The position numbers and the translations under genes are program-made. 64,000 nt of DNA from Roseovarius litoreus (GTDB lineage: Bacteria; Pseudomonadota; Alphaproteobacteria; Rhodobacterales; Rhodobacteraceae). The stretch is taken from the NCBI RefSeq assembly GCF_900142765.1, contig NZ_FRCB01000007.1, forward strand, positions 1-64,000, read 5' to 3'. Under the pieces are notes generated by a model. That model was not told where the DNA came from and made no database searches. It saw only the letters and a program-made list of their open reading frames with translations. Positions 7,618-16,440 of this stretch are shown here, piece by piece; position 1 is the stretch's first letter; each line of letters opens with the position of its first letter.

Positions 7618-10383
7618 ATGACGCTTAGCTTTTCTCCCGGCGATCTTGTCCTTGCCCGCGGTCGAGAGTGGGTTGCTCTTCCAGCGCCGCGGCCGGGTAT
7701 TCTTGCGCTTCGCCCACTCTCGGGAAACGAGAACGACGTAGTCATCCTAGATCCTGAGCTGGAAATCGCGAGCGTCGCGGCGGCGAGATTTGATCTGCCA
7801 GACGACGCGCGATCCACGGTACAAGCCAAAGCGGCACTCCTTGCAGATGCGCTTAGACTGACTTTGCGTCGCGGTGCAGGACCATTTCGGTCTGCCGCTC
7901 AGCTCGCCTTTGAGCCGCGAACCTATCAGCTTGTTCCGCTACTTATGGCCCTGCGACTGCATGTGCCCCGTTTGCTGATCGCTGACGACGTAGGCATCGG
8001 TAAGACCATTGAAGCGGGTCTGATCCTTCGCGAACTGATGGATCGCGGTGAAGTCGATGCCTTTTCAGTCCTCTGTCCACCTCACCTGGTCGATCAGTGG
8101 ATCATAGAACTCAAGGATCGTTTCGGTATTGATGCGGTCCCGGTGACGTCTGGCACTGCGGCCCGCCTTGAACGCAACCTACCACTCGCCCAAACGCTAT
8201 TTGACGCCTACCCATTCACGGTCGTCAGCCTTGACTACATAAAGGCAGAGAAGCGCCGGGAGGGGTTTGCGCGTGCCTGTCCCGACTTTGTCATTGTAGA
8301 TGAAGCACATGCTTGCGTTGGAACACATAAAGGGAAGCAGCAACGCTTCGACTTGCTCCAGGGGCTCGCAAAGGATCCAGAACGCAGGATCGTCATGCTC
8401 ACGGCCACACCGCACTCCGGAGATGAAGAAGCATTCGCGCGCTTGCTGTCGCTGATTGATCAAGAGTTTGCCTCAGTCGATTTCGACAATGCGCGTTACC
8501 GCGAGCGGTTGGCGCGGCACTTGGTTCAGCGGCGCCGGGTCGATCTCATCGAAGGCGATTGGGACGAAGATCGCTCTTTCCCAAAGCACGAAACAACCGA
8601 GTTCCCTTATCGCCTTTCAGCCGACCACTTGGCCTTTCAAGAGTCCGCTATCGACTACTGCCTTGAAGTCGTCTCGAAAGCTGGTGATCAGAAAAAAGAT
8701 CAGCGGCTCGCTTTTTGGGGCACCCTCGCCTTGATGCGATGCGTGGGGTCCTCTCCAGCCGCAGCGCTCAGCGCTCTCAGAAATCGTGCCTCGAACGAAG
8801 CGGAGCGTTTGGAGCCACAAATCTACGACGAAGATGGCGACGACGAAGACGCTGTTGATGTCGAGCCCAATACAATCTTCGCGAACGATCCGGCACTCCA
8901 AGGTCTGCTGGATAAAGCGTCCAGTCTTTCGGTCGCAAAGGATCCCAAACTTGACGCGCTTGTCAGTGTGCTGAAGCCGCTGATCAAAGCAGGAGCCAAT
9001 CCGGTCGTGTTTTGTCGATACCTGGCAACGGCGGAACACGTGAAGGAAGGCCTCCGAAAGGCTTTTCCAAAACTGACCATTGAGGCCGTCACCGGTGAAC
9101 TCACGCCGGACGAGAGACGAGATCGTGTTTCGGAGATGACGATTGAAGATGGCGAAAAGGATACTCAGCGGATCTTGGTCGCGACGGATTGCCTGTCTGA
9201 GGGGATTAACCTTCAGCAGCTTTTTGACACTGTCGTGCACTACGACCTCTCGTGGAACCCGACCCGACACCAACAACGCGAGGGCCGGGTAGACCGTTTT
9301 GGTCAACCCGCCGAACTGGTTCGATCCATCATGATGTTTTCGCCAGACAGCGCTATCGATGGCGCCGTCCTCGACGTCATCTTACGCAAAGCGGAGGAAA
9401 TCCGGAAAGCAACAGGTGTAACCGTTCCGCTGCCCGATGAACGCGGCCCCGTCACCGATGCACTCATGGCCGCGATGATGCTTCGTCGCGGTGGTCATAA
9501 ACAGCTGACACTTGATTTGCGTCTGGACGACGGCACGCACGCGATGGATGCCCGTTGGCGTGATGCAAGCGAGAACGAGAAGAAATCCCGTGCGCGCTTT
9601 GCACAGAATGCAATGAAACCGGCCGAGGTTGCACCGGAATGGAACAAGGTCAAAGACCTGCTCGGTTCGCCGGATGATGCGCGGCAGTTTGTCGAACGCG
9701 CGATGTCTCGCTTTGGCGTGCCTCTAGAGAAGAAGCGGTCGCTCTACATTGCGCATGTTCATGCACTGCAGGAGAGCCTGAGAGAAAAGCTGGGGCAAAG
9801 AGGAGTCGAGAAATCCGTCAAGCTTGCCACTGCGGAACCCGCGCCTTCGGGCACGTCTCTATTGACGCGCACCCATCCTCTCACAGCCGCTCTTGCAGAA
9901 AGCCTTGTGGAGGCTTCCCTGGACCACGAAGCCCTACCAGATCTCGGCATCGGGCGCGTTGGCGCTTGGCCTACACCGGCAGTCTCAGCAATGACCCGTC
10001 TCGTGCTTCTACGTATCCGCTACAAGCTCACCATCCATTCTCGCAAGGAAAGACTGCTACTCGCGGAAGAGGCCGCACTGGTTGCCCTTCAAGGGAACAG
10101 CATTGTAGCGATCGCAGACACCGCACGTGAAATGCTGAACACGCCAGCAACTGCTGATCTTGCGCAAATTGCGCGAGACCGGCTGGTGAACAACGCAAAG
10201 TCGGAGTTGCCCACGCTCATTGAAGGACCGCTGGCGGCATTCGTGAAAAAGCGGGCGGAGGAGCTCGTCGAAGATCATGCACGACTGCGTGCTGCGGCTG
10301 GATCGGCCTCGCGTGTCAGCGTGGAGGCCGTCCTTCCACCTGACGTCATTGGAATGTTCGTCCTGATGCCGGGCGAGGTTTAA
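7618..10383 (+). CDS. SNF2/RapA-like helicase (DrmD-like)
   Basis: This is a 921-residue SNF2-family ATPase. The ATP-binding motif is ADDVGIGKT (122-130), the DExx box is DEAH (228-231), motif III is LTATPHSG and motif VI is HQQREGRVDRFGQ (551-563). The overall layout (N-terminal small barrel-like region, ATPase core, long helical C-terminus of about 300 residues) matches the DrmD/RapA group that accompanies class 1 DISARM and many methylase-linked defence loci. The family translocates on double-stranded DNA without strand separation. It lies between the DUF1998 helicase and the methyltransferase with gaps of 3 and 2 bases, so the three are probably co-translated and act together. Confidence 0.85.
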   Translation: MTLSFSPGDLVLARGREWVALPAPRPGILALRPLSGNENDVVILDPELEIASVAAARFDLPDDARSTVQAKAALLADALRLTLRRGAGPFRSAAQLAFEPRTYQLVPLLMALRLHVPRLLIADDVGIGKTIEAGLILRELMDRGEVDAFSVLCPPHLVDQWIIELKDRFGIDAVPVTSGTAARLERNLPLAQTLFDAYPFTVVSLDYIKAEKRREGFARACPDFVIVDEAHACVGTHKGKQQRFDLLQGLAKDPERRIVMLTATPHSGDEEAFARLLSLIDQEFASVDFDNARYRERLARHLVQRRRVDLIEGDWDEDRSFPKHETTEFPYRLSADHLAFQESAIDYCLEVVSKAGDQKKDQRLAFWGTLALMRCVGSSPAAALSALRNRASNEAERLEPQIYDEDGDDEDAVDVEPNTIFANDPALQGLLDKASSLSVAKDPKLDALVSVLKPLIKAGANPVVFCRYLATAEHVKEGLRKAFPKLTIEAVTGELTPDERRDRVSEMTIEDGEKDTQRILVATDCLSEGINLQQLFDTVVHYDLSWNPTRHQQREGRVDRFGQPAELVRSIMMFSPDSAIDGAVLDVILRKAEEIRKATGVTVPLPDERGPVTDALMAAMMLRRGGHKQLTLDLRLDDGTHAMDARWRDASENEKKSRARFAQNAMKPAEVAPEWNKVKDLLGSPDDARQFVERAMSRFGVPLEKKRSLYIAHVHALQESLREKLGQRGVEKSVKLATAEPAPSGTSLLTRTHPLTAALAESLVEASLDHEALPDLGIGRVGAWPTPAVSAMTRLVLLRIRYKLTIHSRKERLLLAEEAALVALQGNSIVAIADTAREMLNTPATADLAQIARDRLVNNAKSELPTLIEGPLAAFVKKRAEELVEDHARLRAAAGSASRVSVEAVLPPDVIGMFVLMPGEV

Positions 10384-10385
10384 GC

Positions 10386-13300
10386 ATGGCCCGCAAGCCC
10401 ATTACCGATATGTCAGCCTGGCCCTCACTTAGCCTCGAAGGCAATCTCATCGCGCCAGCCATGATCGCAAAGATCGATCAGCGGGCCGCACCTGAACAGG
10501 CCCCGGAGGACTACTCCGTTCGAAAGGGCCTGACGATCCGCGAAGAAATCTCGACAGCTTTCCGCGTCGGGCAGTCTCATTTCGATGCATTCGCCAAGAT
10601 CGAGACACCAACTCAGAATGCCACACGTCGCTTTGTTTCGGGCCTCTTCAAGGAAACCTTCGGATACGATGATCTGGCGGCTGCTGAAGCACCCATCGCC
10701 CTGATCGCAAGCGGGCGCGTGCCGTTCGTCGTGGTGCCCACGTCCGAAACGCTGGACCGTCGCAGCCCGACCCTCTCCGTCGACCGGTCTCGCTCACCTG
10801 CGTTCGCCCTTCAGGACTACCTCAATGACAAGGACGAAGCGCTTTGGGGCATTGTCACCAACGGCACCCATCTGCGCCTGATGCGGGACAACGCCTCGCT
10901 GACCCGCCCGGCTTATATCGAAGCTGACCTCGCCCAGATCTTCCTGAACGAAGACATCGCCTCCTTCGCCGTCATCTGGCTGCTGATCCACCGGTCCCGT
11001 TTCGGCAACGAAGGTGCACCCGCCACAGACTGCCCGCTTGAGCGGTGGCGAGAGACCGGCTCCAAGGAAGGTGAGGTTGCCCGGGATCGCCTTGCCGACC
11101 AGGTCCAGATCGCGCTCAAGGTGCTCGGTTCGGGTTTCCTCGAAGCCAACCCCGACCTTTCGACAAAACTGAAATCAGGTGAAGTGAACCTCACCGAGTG
11201 GTTCAATGAACTCCTGCGGCTCGTGTACCGGCTGATCTTCCTCATGGTGGCCGAGGACCGGAACCTCCTGCACCCCACCAACGCCAAGACCGACGCTCGC
11301 GCTCTTTACGCCCAAGGCTACTCCCTCGCGGCGCTGCGCAAGCAATGCTACCGCGCCGCGACCTGGGACAAGCACCATGACCGCTACGAAGGCGTCAAGA
11401 TCGTCTTCAAGGCGCTGGCCAATGGCCAGCCAGCACTTGCTCTCCCGGCACTCGGCGGCCTCTTTGCCGACGACCGTCTGCCACACTTGGAGACCGCCCG
11501 CCTGCGCAACAAGGCCTTCATGGAGGCGCTCTACCGCCTCTCTTGGCTCTCGGACAAAACCGGCATGGTCCCAGTGAACTGGCGCGCAATGGAGACGGAG
11601 GAGCTGGGCTCGGTCTACGAATCCCTCCTAGAACTGCAGCCTCAGCTGGGCGACGACGGCAAGACGCTCGTCTTCGCCTCCGAGGCGGCCGAGCAGAAGG
11701 GCAACCAACGCAAGACCACCGGCTCCTACTACACGCCCGACAGCCTCGTGCAGGCGCTTCTCGACACTGCGCTCGACCCGGTGCTGGACAAGACCGAGCC
11801 GGACAAGCTGCTGAAACTGACCGTGATCGACCCCGCCTGCGGCTCGGGCCACTTCCTGCTGGCCGCCGCCCGCCGCATCGCCACGCGCCTCGCCCGGCAT
11901 AGGGCCGAGGGCACACCCGCGCTGTCCGACTTCCGCCATGCCCTGCGTGATGTTGCGCGGTCCTGCCTGCACGGGGTGGACCGCAACCCGATGGCGGTGG
12001 AGCTGACCAAGGTCGCGCTCTGGATCGAAACGGTGGACCCCGGCCTTCCCCTCGGCTTCTTTGACGCGCAGATCCGTTGCGGCGATGCGCTGCTCGGCGT
12101 CTTCGACCTGAAGGTGCTGGAGGACGGCATCCCCGATGCCGCCTACAAGCCGCTGACCGGCGACGACAAGGACGTCGCCAAATTCTACGAGCGCGCCAAC
12201 AAGGACGCGAAGAAGGGCCAGGGCACGTTCGACTTCACAGGTGGCCGGTCCGACCTGCCCACCGCGCCGCTCTCTGCCGAGTTCTCCGACCTGCGCGACC
12301 TGCCAGAGGACACTGTCGCGGACGTGGAGGCCAAGGCGAAGGCCTACCGCTCGCTCCGCAAGCAGGACGCTTTCCTGCGAGCGCGCATGGGCTGCAACCT
12401 CTACACCGCGGCCTTCCTTCTACCGAAAACGGTAGAGGTGCCGAGCGGCGATTCCGAACGCACCGTGCCGATCTCTCAGGATGTCTGGCTGGCGGTTGGC
12501 CAGGGCAAAGGCCGCAAGCCCATCATGGAGAACGCGAAGGCAGCGACGGAGGCGCGGGCGTTGCACTGGCCGCTGGAGTTTCCGGACATCTTAGGACGTG
12601 GTGGCTTCGACGTTGTCCTCGGAAATCCGCCTTGGGAGAAGATAAAGCTTCAGGAAAAAGAGTTCTTTGCGTCGCGCGATTCGGAGATTGCCACAGCGCA
12701 AAATAAGGCTGCTCGTGATCGCCTGATCAAAGCGCTGCGTTATGCGGAGCCCGGCTCCAGCAAGCGAAAACTTCATGAGGATTTCGAGAGGGAGAAGAGG
12801 CTCAGTGAGGCAATATCAGCGTTTGTAAGGATAAAATCGGAGGAAGGAGGCCGATTCCAATACACAGGTACTGGTGATGTAAACACTTACGCGCTTTTTG
12901 CAGAGCTCTTTTCATGCCTTGTTGGCCCCAAAGGGCGAGCTGGCGTCATCGTTCCAACTGGCGTAGCAACCGACGCAACCACAGCTCCCTTCTTTGCTCA
13001 TCTAGTCGATGAAAAGCGGCTGGCGAGTTTTTTTGACTTTGAAAATTCTGCGCCGGTTTTCACATCCGTACATCGGAGCTTTAAGTTCAGCCTTCTTACA
13101 TTGGGAAAAGACGAACCAGAAGCGCGCTTTGCCTTCTTCCTCACTGAGCCAGCCCAGCTGGCTGAGGCTGAACGCAACTTCACCCTAAGCCCGGAGCAAA
13201 TAGCCACTATCAATCCTAACACAAAGACTGCCCCGGTCTTCAGATCGCAATGGGACGCAGAACTCACTGCAAAGATGTACCGGAATACGGTGGTGCTTAT

Positions 13301-14366
13301 GAACGAAGCTGCGGGGGCAGCGGGAAACCCATGGGGCGTCAGCTATATGGCAATGTTCCATATGTCGAATGACAGCGCCTTGTTCATGACAGGATCGCAG
13401 TTGAAGCAGGCTGGCTTCGTGCGTGATGGTGTCGATTGGATTGCGGCTGGTACCAGTCCCGCGCAGGGGGAGTTGGCAGTTGAAGGTCATGACGCCAGAT
13501 CTCTGCCTCTCGTGGGAGGCGCGCCGCGACGACCACATCGGTACGTGCCACTCTACGAAGCGAAAATGCTCTCTCACTATGATCATCGTGCGGCGTCCTA
13601 TGGCGAACGGGGGGACTCGAGAGGATATCGGGTTCTCCCGCCCACCGAACCAGCTCAACATAAAGATCCAAACTATGAAGTAGAGCCGTTTTACTGGGTT
13701 TCGCAAGGAGATGTGTCTGCAAGGCTTGCGGATTGGAAAATTCCCGCCCTCCTTGTTTTCAACAAGGTCACTGGAATCGGAAATGAGAGGACACTCTTCC
13801 CAACCCTCATTCCCCCGGTTGGCTTCGGAGATAGCCTTAATTTGTTGAAGATCGCAGAGCGCGCCGAAAAGTATGCTGCGCTTTATGCAAACCTCTCCAG
13901 CGTCATTCTTGACTTCGCTGTGCGCAGAAAGGTCGGCGGCGTAAATATCAACTTCTTCCACGTGAACCAATTCCCTGTCCTGCCGCCTGATTTCTACACG
14001 GATTCTCGCCTTACCTTCATCACGCCGAGGGTGCTGGAACTCACGTACACCTCGCACAGCCTCGCCCCCTTCGCCCGCAATCTGGGCCATGACGTTTCGC
14101 CCTTCGCCTGGGACGAGGACCGCCGCGCGCTCCTCCGCGCCGAGCTCGACGCCTTCTACGCCCGCGCCTACGGCCTGACCCGCGACGAGCTGCGCTACAT
14201 CCTCGACCCCGCCGACGTGAAGGGCCCCGACTACCCCTCGGAAACCTTCCGCGTCCTCAAGGAAAAGGAAATCCGCCACCTCGGCGAATACCGGACCCGC
14301 CGCCTCGTCCTCGCCGCTTGGGACCGCATGGAAGCGAACGGCGAATTCACGACGATGGGGATGTAG
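10386..14366 (+). CDS. Large adenine-specific DNA methyltransferase (type IIG / PglX / DrmMI-like)
   Basis: This 1,326-residue protein has SAM-binding motif I DPACGSGHF (from 482), preceded by GSYYTPDSLVQ, and catalytic motif IV NPPW (747-750), typical of N6-adenine methylation. The N-terminal 450 residues resemble the non-catalytic front part of type IIG/PglX enzymes; I saw no convincing PD-(D/E)XK nuclease motif there, so it may be methyltransferase only. Base composition changes abruptly: sampled 60-base blocks are about 65% GC at 12,061 and 75% at 14,101, but 53% and 45% at 12,661 and 12,781. The low-GC part starts just after NPPW and covers the region expected to hold the target-recognition domain, as if that module had been exchanged. 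The likely role is to mark host DNA so that the helicase/nuclease partners spare it. Confidence 0.85.
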   Translation: MARKPITDMSAWPSLSLEGNLIAPAMIAKIDQRAAPEQAPEDYSVRKGLTIREEISTAFRVGQSHFDAFAKIETPTQNATRRFVSGLFKETFGYDDLAAAEAPIALIASGRVPFVVVPTSETLDRRSPTLSVDRSRSPAFALQDYLNDKDEALWGIVTNGTHLRLMRDNASLTRPAYIEADLAQIFLNEDIASFAVIWLLIHRSRFGNEGAPATDCPLERWRETGSKEGEVARDRLADQVQIALKVLGSGFLEANPDLSTKLKSGEVNLTEWFNELLRLVYRLIFLMVAEDRNLLHPTNAKTDARALYAQGYSLAALRKQCYRAATWDKHHDRYEGVKIVFKALANGQPALALPALGGLFADDRLPHLETARLRNKAFMEALYRLSWLSDKTGMVPVNWRAMETEELGSVYESLLELQPQLGDDGKTLVFASEAAEQKGNQRKTTGSYYTPDSLVQALLDTALDPVLDKTEPDKLLKLTVIDPACGSGHFLLAAARRIATRLARHRAEGTPALSDFRHALRDVARSCLHGVDRNPMAVELTKVALWIETVDPGLPLGFFDAQIRCGDALLGVFDLKVLEDGIPDAAYKPLTGDDKDVAKFYERANKDAKKGQGTFDFTGGRSDLPTAPLSAEFSDLRDLPEDTVADVEAKAKAYRSLRKQDAFLRARMGCNLYTAAFLLPKTVEVPSGDSERTVPISQDVWLAVGQGKGRKPIMENAKAATEARALHWPLEFPDILGRGGFDVVLGNPPWEKIKLQEKEFFASRDSEIATAQNKAARDRLIKALRYAEPGSSKRKLHEDFEREKRLSEAISAFVRIKSEEGGRFQYTGTGDVNTYALFAELFSCLVGPKGRAGVIVPTGVATDATTAPFFAHLVDEKRLASFFDFENSAPVFTSVHRSFKFSLLTLGKDEPEARFAFFLTEPAQLAEAERNFTLSPEQIATINPNTKTAPVFRSQWDAELTAKMYRNTVVLMNEAAGAAGNPWGVSYMAMFHMSNDSALFMTGSQLKQAGFVRDGVDWIAAGTSPAQGELAVEGHDARSLPLVGGAPRRPHRYVPLYEAKMLSHYDHRAASYGERGDSRGYRVLPPTEPAQHKDPNYEVEPFYWVSQGDVSARLADWKIPALLVFNKVTGIGNERTLFPTLIPPVGFGDSLNLLKIAERAEKYAALYANLSSVILDFAVRRKVGGVNINFFHVNQFPVLPPDFYTDSRLTFITPRVLELTYTSHSLAPFARNLGHDVSPFAWDEDRRALLRAELDAFYARAYGLTRDELRYILDPADVKGPDYPSETFRVLKEKEIRHLGEYRTRRLVLAAWDRMEANGEFTTMGM

Positions 14367-14369
14367 GGG

Positions 14370-15530
14370 ATGGTGGCGCTCGACTCGTCACTGATGGAGC
14401 GGGCAGAGCAGCATTTCTGCGACGCCTTTGTGACGTTCGGATCTCGGGGCGACGACTTGGTGCGTATCGCCCAAGAGATCACCATGGCCGGGAAGATGGC
14501 GGGTCTTACAAAGCGGGGACGGCGCAGAATGCTGGATCATCTTTATGCCTTCATCGACACGCTTCCTCAAAGCGGCCTCGATCCGTTTGCCAGAGGTCGG
14601 CAGGCTGATGATCCTGCCTCCCTGTTCGCGTCCGATAAACTTGGCGGCCTCTTTGATGGTGTTCAGATCGCCGGGTTGGCCGAGCAGGCCGATCTGTTTG
14701 GTGCAACGCAAGCGCAAGACCCCCAGGAACGCGCTTTGATAGAACAACTCATCGCTGCAACAAAGCTATATGACTCGAGCGAGGCAATCGAGGCGCTGTT
14801 CTCCTTCACGATCAACTTGCGGGAGTTCGCCCCGTTCAATGCAATGCTGCTCCACATCCAGAAGCCGGGCCTGACCCATGCCGCGACTGCGCATGACTGG
14901 TGGCATCGCTTTGGGCGTGTCCCGAAAAAGGGCACGCGCCCCTTGCTGGTCTTGCGCACCAAAGGTCCAGTCGATTTCGTCTTCGATATTCTAGATACGG
15001 AAGGCCGCGATGTGCCGGTTGATGCGTTCGCGTTCCCGACTTTTGGAGACCTGAGTGACAACCGGTTTTCCGAGTTTATGCGCGCAGTCGCCAAGGAGCG
15101 GATCGATCTCGTTGTCCTGGACTCCGGTGATGGACAGGCAGGCTGGATACGTCTTCTGGCTGAATCCAAGGCCAAGACCGGCAAGAACGTTTATCAACTC
15201 GCCTACAATCGAAACCACGCCGCGCCGACGCGCTTTGTAACCGTGGCACACGAGTTGGCACACCTCTATCTTGGACACCTCGGGTCTGATGCCGGACGAC
15301 GGGTTCCTGATCGGCGGGATACACCGCATGCGTTGATGGAAGTGGAGGCCGAGATGGTTGCCTACCTTGTTGCCATGCGAAATGGGTTAACGCCAAGGAG
15401 CGAGAGCTACCTCGCAAATTACAAAGGCGCGTTTGAGGACCTGAATCTGTATGCTGTGACGCGGGCCGCCAATGCTGTTGAAACTGCCATGGGAATTGCC
15501 TCGCACAAGCTGTGGAACGAGAAGTCATGA
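14370..15530 (+). CDS. ArdC-like zinc metallopeptidase (ImmA/IrrE superfamily)
   Basis: This is a 386-residue protein. The middle part (about residues 145-205; FAPFNAMLLHIQKPGLTHA, then HDWWHRFGRVPKKGTRPLLV) resembles the single-strand DNA-binding N-terminal domain of the antirestriction protein ArdC. The C-terminal part has the zincin motif HELAHLYLGH, with a possible third ligand in the downstream EVEAEMVAYLV. ArdC protects incoming conjugative DNA against restriction, whereas ImmA/IrrE peptidases cleave repressors. Finding such a protein as the fifth gene of a methyltransferase-helicase operon is unusual: it could process a partner, sense damage, or guard the ICE DNA. It starts 3 bases after the methyltransferase stop. 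The fold assignment is fairly sure; the function is open. Confidence 0.7.
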   Translation: MVALDSSLMERAEQHFCDAFVTFGSRGDDLVRIAQEITMAGKMAGLTKRGRRRMLDHLYAFIDTLPQSGLDPFARGRQADDPASLFASDKLGGLFDGVQIAGLAEQADLFGATQAQDPQERALIEQLIAATKLYDSSEAIEALFSFTINLREFAPFNAMLLHIQKPGLTHAATAHDWWHRFGRVPKKGTRPLLVLRTKGPVDFVFDILDTEGRDVPVDAFAFPTFGDLSDNRFSEFMRAVAKERIDLVVLDSGDGQAGWIRLLAESKAKTGKNVYQLAYNRNHAAPTRFVTVAHELAHLYLGHLGSDAGRRVPDRRDTPHALMEVEAEMVAYLVAMRNGLTPRSESYLANYKGAFEDLNLYAVTRAANAVETAMGIASHKLWNEKS

Positions 15531-16288
15531 TCGAAGCGCCCCAGCCTTTCGTCATTCGACAGGAGTGCGACAAGATCGCGTTCCAGAACGGATTTCGCCG
15601 GACTCATGGCGAAACTGAAGGCTGGCGGCGATACAGCTCGACCACAGCGCAAGGTTCGATCTGGCTGGCGGCAGAGGAGAACGGTAATTGGCTGCTCGCG
15701 ATCGACCATGCCGGTGTGTTGGGAGAAATCGGTCTCGAGATGTCTGACTCCGTTGGGCCTGGAGTGGCCCGCTTTCGGTTCGCATCGCTAACTTCGCTCT
15801 ACGCTATCATGCCTCGCCTTTACGAACTCGCCGTCAGTCTCCCCGACGCCCCCCTGCAAGAGTTCCTGCACCAAACGAAGGGGATGCCAAAGGCGACCGA
15901 AGCGGAGCGTCTGGTGGTTCAGCGCGTTGGACAGGGCATATTCCGCGACCGTCTGATCACCTACTGGCAGGGCAGTTGCCCGCTGACGGGCATTTCCGAC
16001 CACGCCTTGCTGCGGGCCTCCCACATCAAGCCTTGGAAGGATTGCGAAAGCGACGAGGATCGACTGGACGTGCACAACGGCTTCCTTCTGTCGGCGCTCT
16101 GGGATGCCGCGTTCGACCGCGGCCTCGTTACCTTCGATGACGGCGGCCACCCGCAGTTTTCAACTCAGCTGAGTGAAACGGCTGCTGCCGAATTGAGATG
16201 GCAGGCGCCAATTCGCCTGACAGACAAGCACCGTGCCCACTTGGAATGGCACCGCAGCGAAGTGTTCGAAAAAGGATACGGCGGCTAA
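15527..16288 (+). CDS. HNH endonuclease
   Basis: The ATG at 15,527 overlaps the metallopeptidase stop by four bases (ATGA); a GTG 15 bases upstream in the same frame is a less likely start. The 253-residue product ends in an HNH_2-type nuclease domain: the conserved lead-in TEAERLVVQRVGQGIFRDRL, then CPLTGI, the histidine motif ASHIKPWKDC and the asparagine region HNGFLLSALWDAAFDRGLV. The N-terminal half (about 100 residues) is a separate domain I do not recognise. It is the last gene of the operon and the only clear nuclease in it, so it is the probable effector that cuts DNA. That role is inferred from position and domain. Confidence 0.82.
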   Translation: MIEAPQPFVIRQECDKIAFQNGFRRTHGETEGWRRYSSTTAQGSIWLAAEENGNWLLAIDHAGVLGEIGLEMSDSVGPGVARFRFASLTSLYAIMPRLYELAVSLPDAPLQEFLHQTKGMPKATEAERLVVQRVGQGIFRDRLITYWQGSCPLTGISDHALLRASHIKPWKDCESDEDRLDVHNGFLLSALWDAAFDRGLVTFDDGGHPQFSTQLSETAAAELRWQAPIRLTDKHRAHLEWHRSEVFEKGYGG

Positions 16289-16440
16289 GTAATAGGCCAA
16301 CAAAGATTTCTGCTGAACTCAGAAAACATAGGGGCTTGCGCGGGGGGACCCAATTCTGCGCAAGGTCTTGACCTTCGCCGGATTTCTGGAAGGTCCGGTA
16401 TGCGTCGAACGGTCATCCCATCGGACTTCGGTTTCCAACG

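Noticed and set aside
1547..16288. Calling the cargo operon BREX or classical DISARM
   Set aside because: No PglZ, BrxC, BrxA/B or Lon is present for BREX, and no separate DrmB or DrmC for DISARM; only the helicases, methyltransferase and WYL regulator are shared.
16289..16440. Insertion-sequence remnant between the HNH and RES genes
   Set aside because: No terminal inverted repeats or transposase motif could be seen in the 150 bases.
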